From Halobacillus campisalis (GTDB lineage: Bacteria; Bacillota; Bacilli; Bacillales; Halobacillaceae), in assembly GCF_030345335.1 (NCBI RefSeq), contig NZ_JAPVRC010000006.1:1-64000 (forward strand): 64,000 bases of DNA. The letters run 5' to 3'. The notes under the pieces are model-generated. The model ran no database searches. It worked only from the letters and a program-made list of their open reading frames with translations, and was not told the origin of the DNA. Positions within the stretch are counted from its first letter, which is position 1. Every line of letters starts with the position of its first letter. The translations under genes were made by a program, and so were the position numbers. Shown here one piece after another: positions 1 to 7,765 of this stretch.

Positions 1-135
1 GCGTTAGCCCGAGGAAGCTCACCGTACGCCCATGGAAAGCGAGTGATTTCCCGGCCCTTCAAGCTCTATTTTTGTGACGGAAACAGGCAGAATGTCTCGA
101 AACTGAGTCTTCCACTAAAGGGAGCTTTAGTGGAA
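1..135 (+). repeat. Right end of a composite intergenic repeat (copy 1, cut by window edge)
   Basis: This is the right half of the repeat family seen complete at 7.8, 16.5, 24.5 and 41.8 kb. Bases 1-57 match the GC-rich hairpin module. Bases 95-111 are the terminal repeat TCTCGAAACTGAGTCTT. Bases 112-133 form a palindrome, CCACTAAAG-ggag-CTTTAGTGG, which also borders the left end of the 7.8-kb copy. There is no coding capacity. Confidence 0.8.
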
Positions 136-213
136 CAACTTGAATTTACATTACAAGGATCGGGCGAAAGGTGAAAGGAATTTTTTTTATTTTCAGCTTA
201 CTTTTCATTAAGA

Positions 214-253
214 AAATAAAAAAGAGTTTTCAGACTCCTTCATCTGAAAACTC
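214..253 (-). terminator. Intrinsic terminator of the YtxH gene
   Basis: A 10-bp stem, GAGTTTTCAG (224-233) against CTGAAAACTC (244-253), is followed on the minus strand by a T-rich tract. It lies 21 bp past the stop codon of the minus-strand gene. Confidence 0.85.
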
Positions 254-273
254 CCCCAAGTAAATATTTGAAA

Positions 274-687
274 TTAATGTTTGGTCTCTTCGCTGCCAGA
301 CTGAGTTTCATCCTGCGAATCCGTGTTCTGTTCAGCTTTCGCTTTTTCTTCAAGATCTTTTAAACTTTCCTCGATTTGCTCTAAATACATTTGTATATTC
401 TTCTGATGAGGTTCCACTGTCTTTTTCCAACTTTCAATGGAGCTTTTTACGTCTTCAGATAATTCTTTTACCAATTCTGCTCCTTCTTTAGAAGTTTGAG
501 CAATTTGATCTTTAAGCTGAAGCCCTTCCTCTTTCAAGCTGAAAATTGTATTCTTTAAATTTTCACTTTTTAACTTTGCATTTTCCCGGAAATCTCTCCC
601 CGATGAAGGAGTGTTAAAGAGTGTATAGGCTGCACCGACTACCCCTCCAACAAAAACACCTAAAACTAATGATTTTGCATTGGCCAT
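274..687 (-). CDS. yhaH: YtxH-domain protein (YhaH-like)
   Basis: A 137-residue protein with an N-terminal hydrophobic, glycine-rich segment (about 6-24), typical of YtxH proteins, followed by a long charged helical region (about 35-120) that looks like coiled coil and an acidic, glutamine-rich tail. The start is supported by AAAGGAG seven bases upstream. In B. subtilis yhaH lies next to trpP and hit, as here. It is probably a small membrane-associated, stress-related protein. The molecular function of the family is not established, and nothing here adds a catalytic motif. Confidence 0.8.
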   Translation of the reverse strand: MANAKSLVLGVFVGGVVGAAYTLFNTPSSGRDFRENAKLKSENLKNTIFSLKEEGLQLKDQIAQTSKEGAELVKELSEDVKSSIESWKKTVEPHQKNIQMYLEQIEESLKDLEEKAKAEQNTDSQDETQSGSEETKH

Positions 688-849
688 TAGAAAAACTCCT
701 TTCAGAAACTTTGACTATTTATTATTTTCTCTTAATATGTACGTTTAAAACCTAAATAAAGAAAAGAAAAAAGTTGGCCGCTGACAAATAAGTGTGAAGC
801 GGCCAACCTTAAGTGGTGATTAAACAGACTTTACAGAATGGCTGCCTTG

Positions 850-1377
850 TTATGAAACGCTCATTGATTGAGCATAGTGTGTTCTTTTCATAATATTCTG
901 AGCTATAGGATAGATGATTATCATAGCAATGGTATTAACTGCTGCTGCCGGTAATACCACAGTGATAAACATCACTCCAAAACTGGCTTCCATAATTCCT
1001 GCGAAAAAGAGAACGAAACTTAAGAAAATTGAACCACTGATAATCGTCCCTATTGCAGTCAATACAGGAGCCGCGGTTTCTTTTAATATCTTTTTTAATG
1101 ATAAAAACATTCCAAGAAAAGCTAGCGCTGTTAAAGGTTTATCCACAAGATTAGCAAGCTGGCCTCCAGGCACTGTCGTCGTCAAAGCGGACATAAGTCC
1201 GGTTGCAATAGAGAGCACGAAGACGTAAGATAACTTGGGAAATAAAATAATACCTAAAAACATCATAGCCAGCATCATGTCAGGACGCATCCCAAAGAAA
1301 AAAGGCGGAATAACAGCATGTAGAACTGCGCCTATTCCTATAAGTAACGAAAGAAAAACTAAAATTCTTGTATTCAT
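850..1377 (-). CDS. trpP: Tryptophan transporter TrpP
   Basis: A 175-residue integral membrane protein with about five hydrophobic segments and the family pattern of small residues and prolines (PPFFFGMRPDMMLAMMF near residue 24). It matches B. subtilis TrpP (YhaG) in length, composition and position between yhaH and hit. The family imports tryptophan by an energy-coupled mechanism. Its leader carries five (G/U)AG triplets spaced by exactly two bases and overlapping the ribosome binding site. That fits the translational repression of trpP by tryptophan-loaded TRAP known in B. subtilis. The mtrB gene for TRAP is not in this window. Confidence 0.88.
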   Translation of the reverse strand: MNTRILVFLSLLIGIGAVLHAVIPPFFFGMRPDMMLAMMFLGIILFPKLSYVFVLSIATGLMSALTTTVPGGQLANLVDKPLTALAFLGMFLSLKKILKETAAPVLTAIGTIISGSIFLSFVLFFAGIMEASFGVMFITVVLPAAAVNTIAMIIIYPIAQNIMKRTHYAQSMSVS

Positions 1378-1382
1378 TTGAA

Positions 1383-1434
1383 CTCTCCTCTTCTCGACTA
1401 AACTCTGCTGAATTCACACCTCAAACGTATCCTC
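1383..1434 (-). promoter_or_regulatory. TRAP binding site overlapping the trpP ribosome binding site
   Basis: Read 5' to 3' on the minus strand, the leader contains GAG, TAG, GAG, GAG and GAG at 1405-1403, 1400-1398, 1395-1393, 1390-1388 and 1385-1383. Each is separated by exactly two bases. An imperfect CAG (1410-1408) extends the series, and further GAG triplets lie at 1422-1420 and 1434-1432. The last two triplets form the Shine-Dalgarno sequence. This five-base period is the known TRAP recognition pattern. Confidence 0.82.
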
Positions 1435-1486
1435 TTGATCGTCTGCAGATGCATAATTTGATTATATCAAATAGGTTTCTTTTCGG

Positions 1487-1918
1487 CTACTTCACGTGCT
1501 CGCTGATTTCATAAGCCATTTTTTGTAAATCCTCTGTTGTGTAGTCATCTGAATGTACAGTCCATTCTGGATTGAATCCATCCTCTTTCCCATAGCGAGG
1601 AATAAGATGAATATGTAAGTGGAAAACTGATTGTCCTGCAGGTTCTTCATTGTTATTGAGTAAATTCATACCAATCGGCTGAAAAGCAGTTTTGATTGCT
1701 TTTGCAACTTTAGGTACTCGGGCAAACAACTGCTCTGCCGTCTGTTCATCCGTTGAGTAAATATCCTGGGTGTGTGTTTTTGGAATCACCAGCGTATGAC
1801 CTTTTGTGACTTGACTAATATCAAGAAAAGCATATACCTCTTCATCTTCGTAGACTTTTGCAGAAGGAATATCCCTTGAAATTATTTTGCAGAAAATACA
1901 ATCTTTGTCATGGCTCAT
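1487..1918 (-). CDS. hit: HIT family nucleotide-binding hydrolase (Hit)
   Basis: A 143-residue histidine-triad protein. It has an N-terminal CxxC pair (C7, C10), usually part of a zinc site in the Hint/HinT branch, and the signature H100-x-H102-x-H104 followed by LIPR. The family hydrolyses nucleoside phosphoramidates or related AMP-linked substrates, with the central histidine as nucleophile. It is transcribed away from ecsA, as in B. subtilis, where the hit and ecs genes are divergent neighbours. Length and motifs are normal and nothing is odd. Confidence 0.92.
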   Translation of the reverse strand: MSHDKDCIFCKIISRDIPSAKVYEDEEVYAFLDISQVTKGHTLVIPKTHTQDIYSTDEQTAEQLFARVPKVAKAIKTAFQPIGMNLLNNNEEPAGQSVFHLHIHLIPRYGKEDGFNPEWTVHSDDYTTEDLQKMAYEISEHVK

Positions 1919-2071
1919 CGTACATACACTCCTTTAAGGCGTTTGTATAATTGTATCATATTTAAACCTTTTTCCTCGATTGAGAAGCTATTAAAGCATT
2001 TCTGTGTAAGCTAACTTATATTATGATAAAATTTTAAAGAATGCAGTTATATTTTGAAAAGAGGGATTGAC

Positions 2072-2815
2072 TTGAATTCATTGTTACATATAGAGGATCT
2101 CCATGGAGGCTATACACATAAAAACGTGCTTCATGGAATTTCATTTGAGGTCTTTCCAAATGAAATTGTTGGACTTATCGGTTTAAACGGAGCGGGGAAG
2201 AGTACAACAATCAAGCATGTCATCGGTATGATGCAAGCAAAAAAAGGAAAGGTCGCAATCAACGGAACCACCTTCGATGAGAATCCAGAAGGGTACCGTC
2301 AACAATTAGCTTATATTCCGGAAGTACCGATTCTTTATGATGAATTGACACTTCATGAACATTTGAGGCTGACTGCGATGGCTTATAACATTCCTGAAGA
2401 TACTTTTAAAAAGCGATTGGATCCTTTGCTCAAGGAATTTCGACTGTCAAAGAAACTCAATTGGTTCCCTGTTCACTTTTCTAAAGGAATGCGCCAAAAA
2501 GTGATGATCATGTGTGCATTTCTCATTGAGCCGGAACTGTATATTGTAGACGAGCCTTTCGTAGGTCTGGACCCTCTTGGTATCAAATCCTACCTGGAAC
2601 TTATGGAGGAGATGAAAAATAATGGAGCAGGAATCCTGATGTCCACTCACATTTTGGCTACAGCAGAAAAATACTGTAATCGTTTTGTGATCCTTCATGA
2701 TGGCCATATAAGGGCGATGGGAACATTGGAAGAATTAAGAGAGTCATTTGACCGGCCACAAGCTTCATTAGATGATATTTACATCCAACTGACGAAGGAA
2801 GACGCCGATGATTAA
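2072..2815 (+). CDS. ecsA: EcsA, ABC transporter ATP-binding protein
   Basis: A 247-residue ABC ATPase. It has the Walker A motif (GLNGAGKST, about residues 37-45), signature FSKGMRQK (about 136) and Walker B LYIVDEPF (about 156), then the H-loop STH. It matches B. subtilis EcsA almost throughout. A TTG start at 2072 is chosen because AGAGGG lies eight bases upstream and the product then begins like EcsA (MNSLLHIEDL). The in-frame TTG at 2054 has no ribosome site. It works with EcsB, whose gene overlaps by eight bases. In B. subtilis, Ecs affects protein secretion, competence and sporulation. Confidence 0.95.
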   Translation: MNSLLHIEDLHGGYTHKNVLHGISFEVFPNEIVGLIGLNGAGKSTTIKHVIGMMQAKKGKVAINGTTFDENPEGYRQQLAYIPEVPILYDELTLHEHLRLTAMAYNIPEDTFKKRLDPLLKEFRLSKKLNWFPVHFSKGMRQKVMIMCAFLIEPELYIVDEPFVGLDPLGIKSYLELMEEMKNNGAGILMSTHILATAEKYCNRFVILHDGHIRAMGTLEELRESFDRPQASLDDIYIQLTKEDADD

Positions 2816-4022
2816 TGCTAATGAATTATGGAGTCAACGTTTTCAAGCCCATATAAAAGAGACAAGCCGCTATTTAAAATACATTTTTAATGGTCATATT
2901 GCCATTGCCATGTTTTTTTTCATATCAGCTCTTGCCTATTACTATCAACAGTGGCTGATGGAACTTCCTGAAGGTTTCCCGACCGCTTGGATTGTTGGGG
3001 GCGCATTTGGACTAGTAGCCAGCTATAGTCCAGTAAGGACGCTTTTAAAAGAACCGGACTTAGTTTTTTTACTTCCTGCTGAGCATCAGCTTGCAGGCTA
3101 TTTCAAGCGATGCCTTATGTACAGCTTTGTTATCCAGCTTTATTTGATCTTACTTGTAGTGGCAGCGCTTGGTCCCCTCTATTTTGAATCGTATCCTGAA
3201 CTGGGCACGAACCACTATTTAACGATGCTTGCCGGTATTCTTGTTTTGAAGTTAATTAATATGCTGGCTAACTGGTGGATGCTTAAAGAGAGGAATGCCT
3301 ATAGCCGGAACGTCGATCAGGTCATTCGGGTTGTGTTAAGTATTGTGTTCTTTTACTTCTTAGCACAAGGGGAATGGGCATTTTCAGCCATAGTGGGTAT
3401 CCTCCTTGTGGGAGTAACGTTATATATATATTCTCTGGCTCGCAAGAAAGCTGGTCTTGTGTTTGATTTGCTCGTTCAGAAAGATCAGGCTAGAATGCGG
3501 ACTTTTTATAGGATCGCTAATATGTTTACTGATGTTCCTCATTTAAGGAATACAGTCAAAAAGAGACATACGCTCGTTAGAATGCTTGCTTCTGCAGTAC
3601 CATACAGTCAGAAGGAGACCTTCACTTATTTATATAGGATCACTTTTATCAGAAGCAGTGATTACTTAGGTATGTATTTCAGACTGATTGCTATAGGTGG
3701 ACTCGCTGTTTGGTTTGTACCTAATCTATGGGTGAAAGTAGCATTTGCCATTTTATTCCTTTACTTAAGTGCTTTTCAAATGATGACGTTATGGAATCAC
3801 CATCGAACTATTGTGTGGCTTGACCTTTACCCCGTAAAAAAAGAGTGGAAGCAAAAAGCAATGCTGACTTTCCTGTATCAACTTATGCTTTTGCAGACAC
3901 TGCTATTTACTTTGTTATTCATCATTCAATGGCAGTGGATCGGAGTTGCCATTGTAGCTATAGGCGGAACGCTGTTCAGCTATATGTTTATTAAGGGATA
4001 TGTTAGACCAAGATTGATTTAA
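2808..4022 (+). CDS. ecsB: EcsB, ABC transporter membrane subunit
   Basis: A 404-residue polytopic membrane protein. Hydrophobic segments cluster at about 25-65, 95-150, 170-210 and 285-400, with an RMLASAVPYSQKETFTYLYR-like cytoplasmic loop in the middle. Identification rests on position between ecsA and ecsC, length and overall character. The start ATG overlaps the end of ecsA, which indicates translational coupling. It is expected to form the membrane channel partner of EcsA. A hairpin follows directly, before ecsC. Confidence 0.92.
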   Translation: MINANELWSQRFQAHIKETSRYLKYIFNGHIAIAMFFFISALAYYYQQWLMELPEGFPTAWIVGGAFGLVASYSPVRTLLKEPDLVFLLPAEHQLAGYFKRCLMYSFVIQLYLILLVVAALGPLYFESYPELGTNHYLTMLAGILVLKLINMLANWWMLKERNAYSRNVDQVIRVVLSIVFFYFLAQGEWAFSAIVGILLVGVTLYIYSLARKKAGLVFDLLVQKDQARMRTFYRIANMFTDVPHLRNTVKKRHTLVRMLASAVPYSQKETFTYLYRITFIRSSDYLGMYFRLIAIGGLAVWFVPNLWVKVAFAILFLYLSAFQMMTLWNHHRTIVWLDLYPVKKEWKQKAMLTFLYQLMLLQTLLFTLLFIIQWQWIGVAIVAIGGTLFSYMFIKGYVRPRLI

Positions 4023-4030
4023 GCCAATGA

Positions 4031-4055
4031 GCGGTTCCTGCGGGGGCCGCCTTTT
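4031..4055 (+). terminator. Hairpin with T-tract between ecsB and ecsC
   Basis: GCGGTTCC pairs with GGGGCCGC (two G-T pairs) around a very short loop, and CTTTTT follows. It lies nine bases past the ecsB stop and just upstream of the ecsC ribosome site (AGGAGG). It may partly terminate ecsAB transcripts and lower ecsC expression. Confidence 0.6.
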
Positions 4056-4069
4056 TAGGAGGATAAGAC

Positions 4070-4780
4070 ATGACTTACGAAGAAAAGAAGTATAAAGAAG
4101 CGCTCAGGTGGAGTCGTTCACTTGAGAAAAGGTCCGGAGTCATACAGAGGACATCGAAAGGGTTACAATCAGCGATCAATCAAAAAATCCCTGACCGTGT
4201 ACATGTCGTTGTGACGGAAAGTATTAAGAGAATGATTGAGTTATCTTTGACTTCATCACAGTATATACATCCAGTTGAACATAATGAGGAGTGGAGTTTT
4301 GAAGAAAGGGAAGAGCTTATTAAAGGAAGATTGAAGCAGTACAAATCGACGGCCTCGTGGGAAGGGGCGGGTACAGGTGCGGGAGGATTTTGGCTGGGTG
4401 TGGCTGACTTTCCTATGTTACTAAGCATTAAAATGAAATTTTTGTTTGATACGGCCCAATTCTACGGGGTGGATATCAACCGTTATGAGGAGAGAGTATA
4501 CCTGCTTCACATTTTCATGCTTACTTTCTCCAGTGATAAAGAAAAAGTGAAAGTGAGAGATGTACTTCTGAACTGGGAAAACGAACCTTTAGAGAGGAAA
4601 AAGGTGGACTGGAAAACTCTGCAGCTTGAATACCGGGATACGATCGACTTAGTGAAATTGATGCAGCTCGTGCCAGGGGTAGGAGCTATAGTAGGCTATG
4701 TAGCGAATGGCAGGTTTTTAGAACAATTAGGGGAGACGACGATGAATATCTATCGCCTCCGCTTGATTTCTCATACTTGA
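4070..4780 (+). CDS. ecsC: EcsC family protein
   Basis: A 236-residue protein matching the EcsC family: a basic N-terminal half, a glycine-rich segment (GAGTGAGGFWLGVADFPMLL, about residues 100-120), and a second glycine-rich hydrophobic stretch near the C-terminus (LVPGVGAIVGYVANGRFLE). AGGAGG precedes the ATG. It is the third gene of the ecs cluster. Its biochemical role is unknown, although some EcsC relatives associate with membranes. Its 3' end overlaps the end of the convergent amidohydrolase gene by ten bases. Confidence 0.92.
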   Translation: MTYEEKKYKEALRWSRSLEKRSGVIQRTSKGLQSAINQKIPDRVHVVVTESIKRMIELSLTSSQYIHPVEHNEEWSFEEREELIKGRLKQYKSTASWEGAGTGAGGFWLGVADFPMLLSIKMKFLFDTAQFYGVDINRYEERVYLLHIFMLTFSSDKEKVKVRDVLLNWENEPLERKKVDWKTLQLEYRDTIDLVKLMQLVPGVGAIVGYVANGRFLEQLGETTMNIYRLRLISHT

Positions 4781-5961
4781 TGCTTCTCTTGATATGAACG
4801 GTACGCTTGGAGCAGCGTTTTGGCTGCGTGAGGTAAGGCTTTTTCGTCGAAATCGAACTTAGGATGGTGGTGTGGAAAGTAATGGTCTGGTAATTGTGCA
4901 CCTGTGAAATAGTAGGCCCCAGGTTTTTGTTCTAAATAATAGGCGAAGTCTTCGCCAGCCATTACAGGATCCACCTCTTCCGTAGACAGGGAAGCATCTG
5001 CTTTAGAAGCTTCATCTAAAATCAATTCCGCTTCCTCTGCATGGTTGATCACGGGAGTGTACCCTTTTAAATATTCAAAGTCATAATCGGCTCCTGCACT
5101 TATGCACGCGCCTTTAATGACCTTCTCCATCTCTTCAATTATTAAGTCTTGTACAGAAGAGTCGAATGTCCGGACAGTCCCTGAAAGTTCTGCTGAGTCC
5201 GCAATCACATTAAAAGCATCTCCCGATTCAAAAGTACCTACGGTTAAAACGGCTGTATCAAGAGGGTTTAATCGTCGACTGACGATTTGCTGAAGGGACG
5301 TTACAAGCTGGGAAGCAATCACAATAGCGTCCTTAGTTTGATGAGGAATCGCACCGTGTCCGCCCTTCCCTTTGACTTTAATATGAAAACGGTCCGCACC
5401 CGCCATAAAAGCGCCTTTAGAGGTTTGGATAATTCCGGTCGGAGTATTCACCCATAAATGTGTTCCGAATACAGCGTCAACGTCATCTAGTGCGCCTGAT
5501 TCGATAATAGGTCTAGCTCCACCGGGCGCAAACTCTTCTGCATGCTGGTGGAGAAATACCAGGGTACCGGGCAAATCCTCTTGAAAAGGGACCAGAGATT
5601 CTGCTAGTCCTAATAAGGAGGCTGTATGGCCGTCATGACCACAAGCATGCATCACTCCATCGACTTTAGAGCGGTACTCCACATTATTTTCCTCGTGGAT
5701 CGGCAGAGCGTCAAAGTCAGCGCGCAGGGCGATTTTTTTTCCTGGCCTACCTCCTTTAAGGGTAGCTAGCACACCATTTCCTCCCACATTACTTTCATAC
5801 GGAATACCAAGTCGATCATAAGTTTGCTGAATGAATTTTGCTGTTTCTGTTTCATGGAAGGATATTTCAGGATACTGATGTAAGTATCGGCGAGTTTTTA
5901 CCATGTGCTCGTATTGTTCATCAATGGCTGTAAATATATTTTCCCACATATATGTTTCCAT
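4771..5961 (-). CDS. yhaA: M20 family amidohydrolase (YhaA-like)
   Basis: A 396-residue zinc-dependent aminoacylase/peptidase of the M20D group (N-acyl-L-amino acid or hippurate hydrolase type). Visible signatures are the metal-site cysteine/histidine segment HACGHDGH (about residue 108), HQHAEE (about 139) and the dimerisation domain around GGHGAIPHQ. A final metal ligand region is near MAGEDFAYY. The length is typical. It probably deacylates or de-aminates small peptidic substrates in the cytosol; the exact substrate cannot be read from sequence. Two starts are possible, ATG at 5961 or the in-frame ATG four codons later; the Shine-Dalgarno AAGGGG sits directly at the first. Confidence 0.85.
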   Translation of the reverse strand: METYMWENIFTAIDEQYEHMVKTRRYLHQYPEISFHETETAKFIQQTYDRLGIPYESNVGGNGVLATLKGGRPGKKIALRADFDALPIHEENNVEYRSKVDGVMHACGHDGHTASLLGLAESLVPFQEDLPGTLVFLHQHAEEFAPGGARPIIESGALDDVDAVFGTHLWVNTPTGIIQTSKGAFMAGADRFHIKVKGKGGHGAIPHQTKDAIVIASQLVTSLQQIVSRRLNPLDTAVLTVGTFESGDAFNVIADSAELSGTVRTFDSSVQDLIIEEMEKVIKGACISAGADYDFEYLKGYTPVINHAEEAELILDEASKADASLSTEEVDPVMAGEDFAYYLEQKPGAYYFTGAQLPDHYFPHHHPKFDFDEKALPHAAKTLLQAYRSYQEKHQV

Positions 5962-6046
5962 CCCCTTGTAAGTTTAAGTGGTCTTCCTAATATATCAGAC
6001 TATTTTTAATATTAAAAGCAGGGGAGGAAGGGTACAGTCGTATGCT

Positions 6047-6076
6047 AAAAAAGCCTGCCGATAGGATCGGCAGGCT
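6047..6076 (-). terminator. Terminator of the ferritin-like gene
   Basis: GCCTGCCGAT pairs with ATCGGCAGGC (6053-6075) around a short loop, with a T-run on the minus strand (AAAAAA at 6047-6052 on plus). It sits 13 bp past the stop codon. Confidence 0.88.
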
Positions 6077-6088
6077 CATCGTTGAAGA

Positions 6089-6526
6089 TTATTCATGAAG
6101 ACGGGAATCTTGAAGAAGACGATCAATCTCTTCCATATGACCTGTTTCGTCAGAGATGAGGTCATCCAGCTTAACGGACAATTCCGTTAAGTTTAATTCC
6201 TCAGCCTGTTGTTTACGTTCTTCATAACGCTCTATTGTAGCACGCTCTGCTTCACGAGCTTCTCTCAGCATAGCCTTAACTTCTGTATGCTGTTTAACTT
6301 CAGCAGGAGATGTGGTTGGAGTACCTCCCAGAGTACTGATCTTCTCAGCCAAGTATAAAGCGTGACCTTGTTCATCAGCTACTTCACTTTCAAAGAATGG
6401 CTTAAGTACGGAGCGGTACAAGCCGGAAACGACTGCAGCGTTGTAAGTATACATAATTGAAGCTGCATATTCGTTTGCTAAGTCTTCGTTTAAACCATCA
6501 ATTAATTGTTGCATTTTTTCATCCAT
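6089..6526 (-). CDS. Ferritin-like diiron protein
   Basis: A 145-residue four-helix protein with bacterioferritin/Dps-like metal motifs: glutamate in helix 1 (NEDLANEY), ExxDEQGH in helix 2, ERATIERYEE in helix 3 and DETGH in helix 4, which together could bind two irons. It probably stores or detoxifies iron, or protects against peroxide. The ATG at 6526 is preferred because AAAGGATG lies nine bases upstream; the longer frame back to 6565 has no ribosome site. It is close to bacterioferritin-type proteins but lacks an obvious heme-ligand methionine. Confidence 0.75.
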   Translation of the reverse strand: MDEKMQQLIDGLNEDLANEYAASIMYTYNAAVVSGLYRSVLKPFFESEVADEQGHALYLAEKISTLGGTPTTSPAEVKQHTEVKAMLREAREAERATIERYEERKQQAEELNLTELSVKLDDLISDETGHMEEIDRLLQDSRLHE

Positions 6527-6635
6527 GTTCATCATCCTTTCAAAGAAATCTTGGCACATATTCAAATATTCCCTGTTCCTTTTAGTTTAAACGTAAAGTA
6601 TAAAACGATTCTTAAAACTGTTGTGGCAATCTAGT

Positions 6636-6663
6636 TTGAATTGAAAACAATACCTTGTATAAT
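6636..6663 (+). promoter_or_regulatory. Sigma-A type promoter of bdbC
   Basis: TTGAAT and TATAAT are separated by 16 bases, about 34 bases upstream of the bdbC start and well placed for a short leader. Confidence 0.55.
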
Positions 6664-6696
6664 AACAATGGGAGAGAGGAAGAAAGGAACTTTTTT

Positions 6697-7125
6697 ATGA
6701 AACAGAGAAGCGAAACCTGGTTGTTTATAGCATGGGCTACTTCGTTAGCGGCTATGCTTGGAAGTTTGTTTTTCTCGGAAGTGTTAGGGTATGAGCCCTG
6801 TGAGCTGTGCTGGTATCAGCGGATTTTGATGTATCCCCTTGTCGTTATTTATGGAGTGTCATTAATTAAGAAGAATGTGACTTCAGCGCTGTCGGGGTTA
6901 ATTTTGAGTGGAATAGGTGCTTGTTTTTCTGTTTACCACTATTCATTACAAAAGGTGCCCGCCTTTCAATCAGCGGGGAATTCCTGTGGTGCGGTTCCGT
7001 GTAATGCGGAGTACCTCAATGTGCTGGGTTTCATCACAATCCCGTTCTTAGCAGGAACCGCATTTATTATTATTTTTATCAGTCACGTACTTATGATTCG
7101 TGAGCAAAGGGGACAAGCGAAATGA
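6697..7125 (+). CDS. bdbC: Disulfide bond formation protein BdbC (DsbB family)
   Basis: A 142-residue membrane protein with four hydrophobic segments. It has the DsbB-type redox cysteines: CELC in the first outer loop (GYEPCELCWYQR) and a second pair, SCGAVPC, in the other outer loop. The family re-oxidises a thioredoxin-like partner outside the membrane using quinone. The ATG at 6697 has AAAGGA at good spacing; the longer reading frame starting at 6655 runs through the promoter. It overlaps the next gene by four bases (ATGA), so the two form a unit. Confidence 0.9.
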   Translation: MKQRSETWLFIAWATSLAAMLGSLFFSEVLGYEPCELCWYQRILMYPLVVIYGVSLIKKNVTSALSGLILSGIGACFSVYHYSLQKVPAFQSAGNSCGAVPCNAEYLNVLGFITIPFLAGTAFIIIFISHVLMIREQRGQAK

Positions 7126-7598
7126 AAAAGAAAATGATTATTTTTGGAACGGTACTCGTCGTTCTTCTAGTAGTACTCGCTTTTGTAGTGAACTACCAAA
7201 ATTCTCAAAAAACAGAAGGAAATCCTTACGGAAAAGATGACCTTGAGCAAAGCACCATCGATCAACTGGACGATCCTAATTACCAGAACCAAATATTACC
7301 TGATGAATTAGAAGAAGAAATTTCATCCGGTGAGCCGGTAACTGTGTATTTTTATGATCCTGAATGTGTGCATTGTCAAAATACTACTCCCGTTCTTGTA
7401 CCGATTGCACAAGATATGAACGTAGACATGAAAAAAATGAATTTACGTGAATTTGGCACTGAAGGTGCAAAGTATCAGATCCAATCGACTCCAACCCTTG
7501 TCCACTTTGAAGATGGAGAGGAACAGGCGCGGATCGTAGGTGAAAATCCTGAAGGTGAGTTCGAAAGCTTTTTTGAAGAAGAAGTGACTGCTGAATAA
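7122..7598 (+). CDS. Membrane-anchored thioredoxin-like protein, partner of BdbC
   Basis: A 158-residue protein with one N-terminal membrane segment (about 5-23), an acidic linker and a thioredoxin fold with the active site CVHC (YFYDPECVHCQ) and a cis-proline loop (QSTPTLV). It is translationally coupled to bdbC, so it is likely the substrate-facing thiol-disulfide oxidase of the pair. It is shorter than B. subtilis BdbD and has a CxHC rather than CPSC site, which makes it nearer to BdbA-like or generic thioredoxin-family proteins. The exact symbol is left open. Confidence 0.82.
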   Translation: MKKKMIIFGTVLVVLLVVLAFVVNYQNSQKTEGNPYGKDDLEQSTIDQLDDPNYQNQILPDELEEEISSGEPVTVYFYDPECVHCQNTTPVLVPIAQDMNVDMKKMNLREFGTEGAKYQIQSTPTLVHFEDGEEQARIVGENPEGEFESFFEEEVTAE

Positions 7599-7712
7599 TG
7601 TAAAAAAGGTAGCGGCTTAGTGTAACTACTCCGTTTACTATAGCAAAAACACTAATCGGTATATGTATAGTAAGTTAATTCATGTTTGTTGAAGTGTTTT
7701 CGTTAAAATAAT

Positions 7713-7747
7713 AAAAGGCTCAGTCGACTTTTCGACCGAGCCTTTTT
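7713..7747 (+). terminator. Terminator of the bdbC pair
   Basis: AAAAGGCTC(A)GTCGA pairs with TCGACCGAGCCTTTT, followed by T residues, 115 bases past the stop codon. Nothing coding is seen in the stretch between. Confidence 0.85.
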
Positions 7748-7765
7748 AAAATGTTTAATTTAAGT

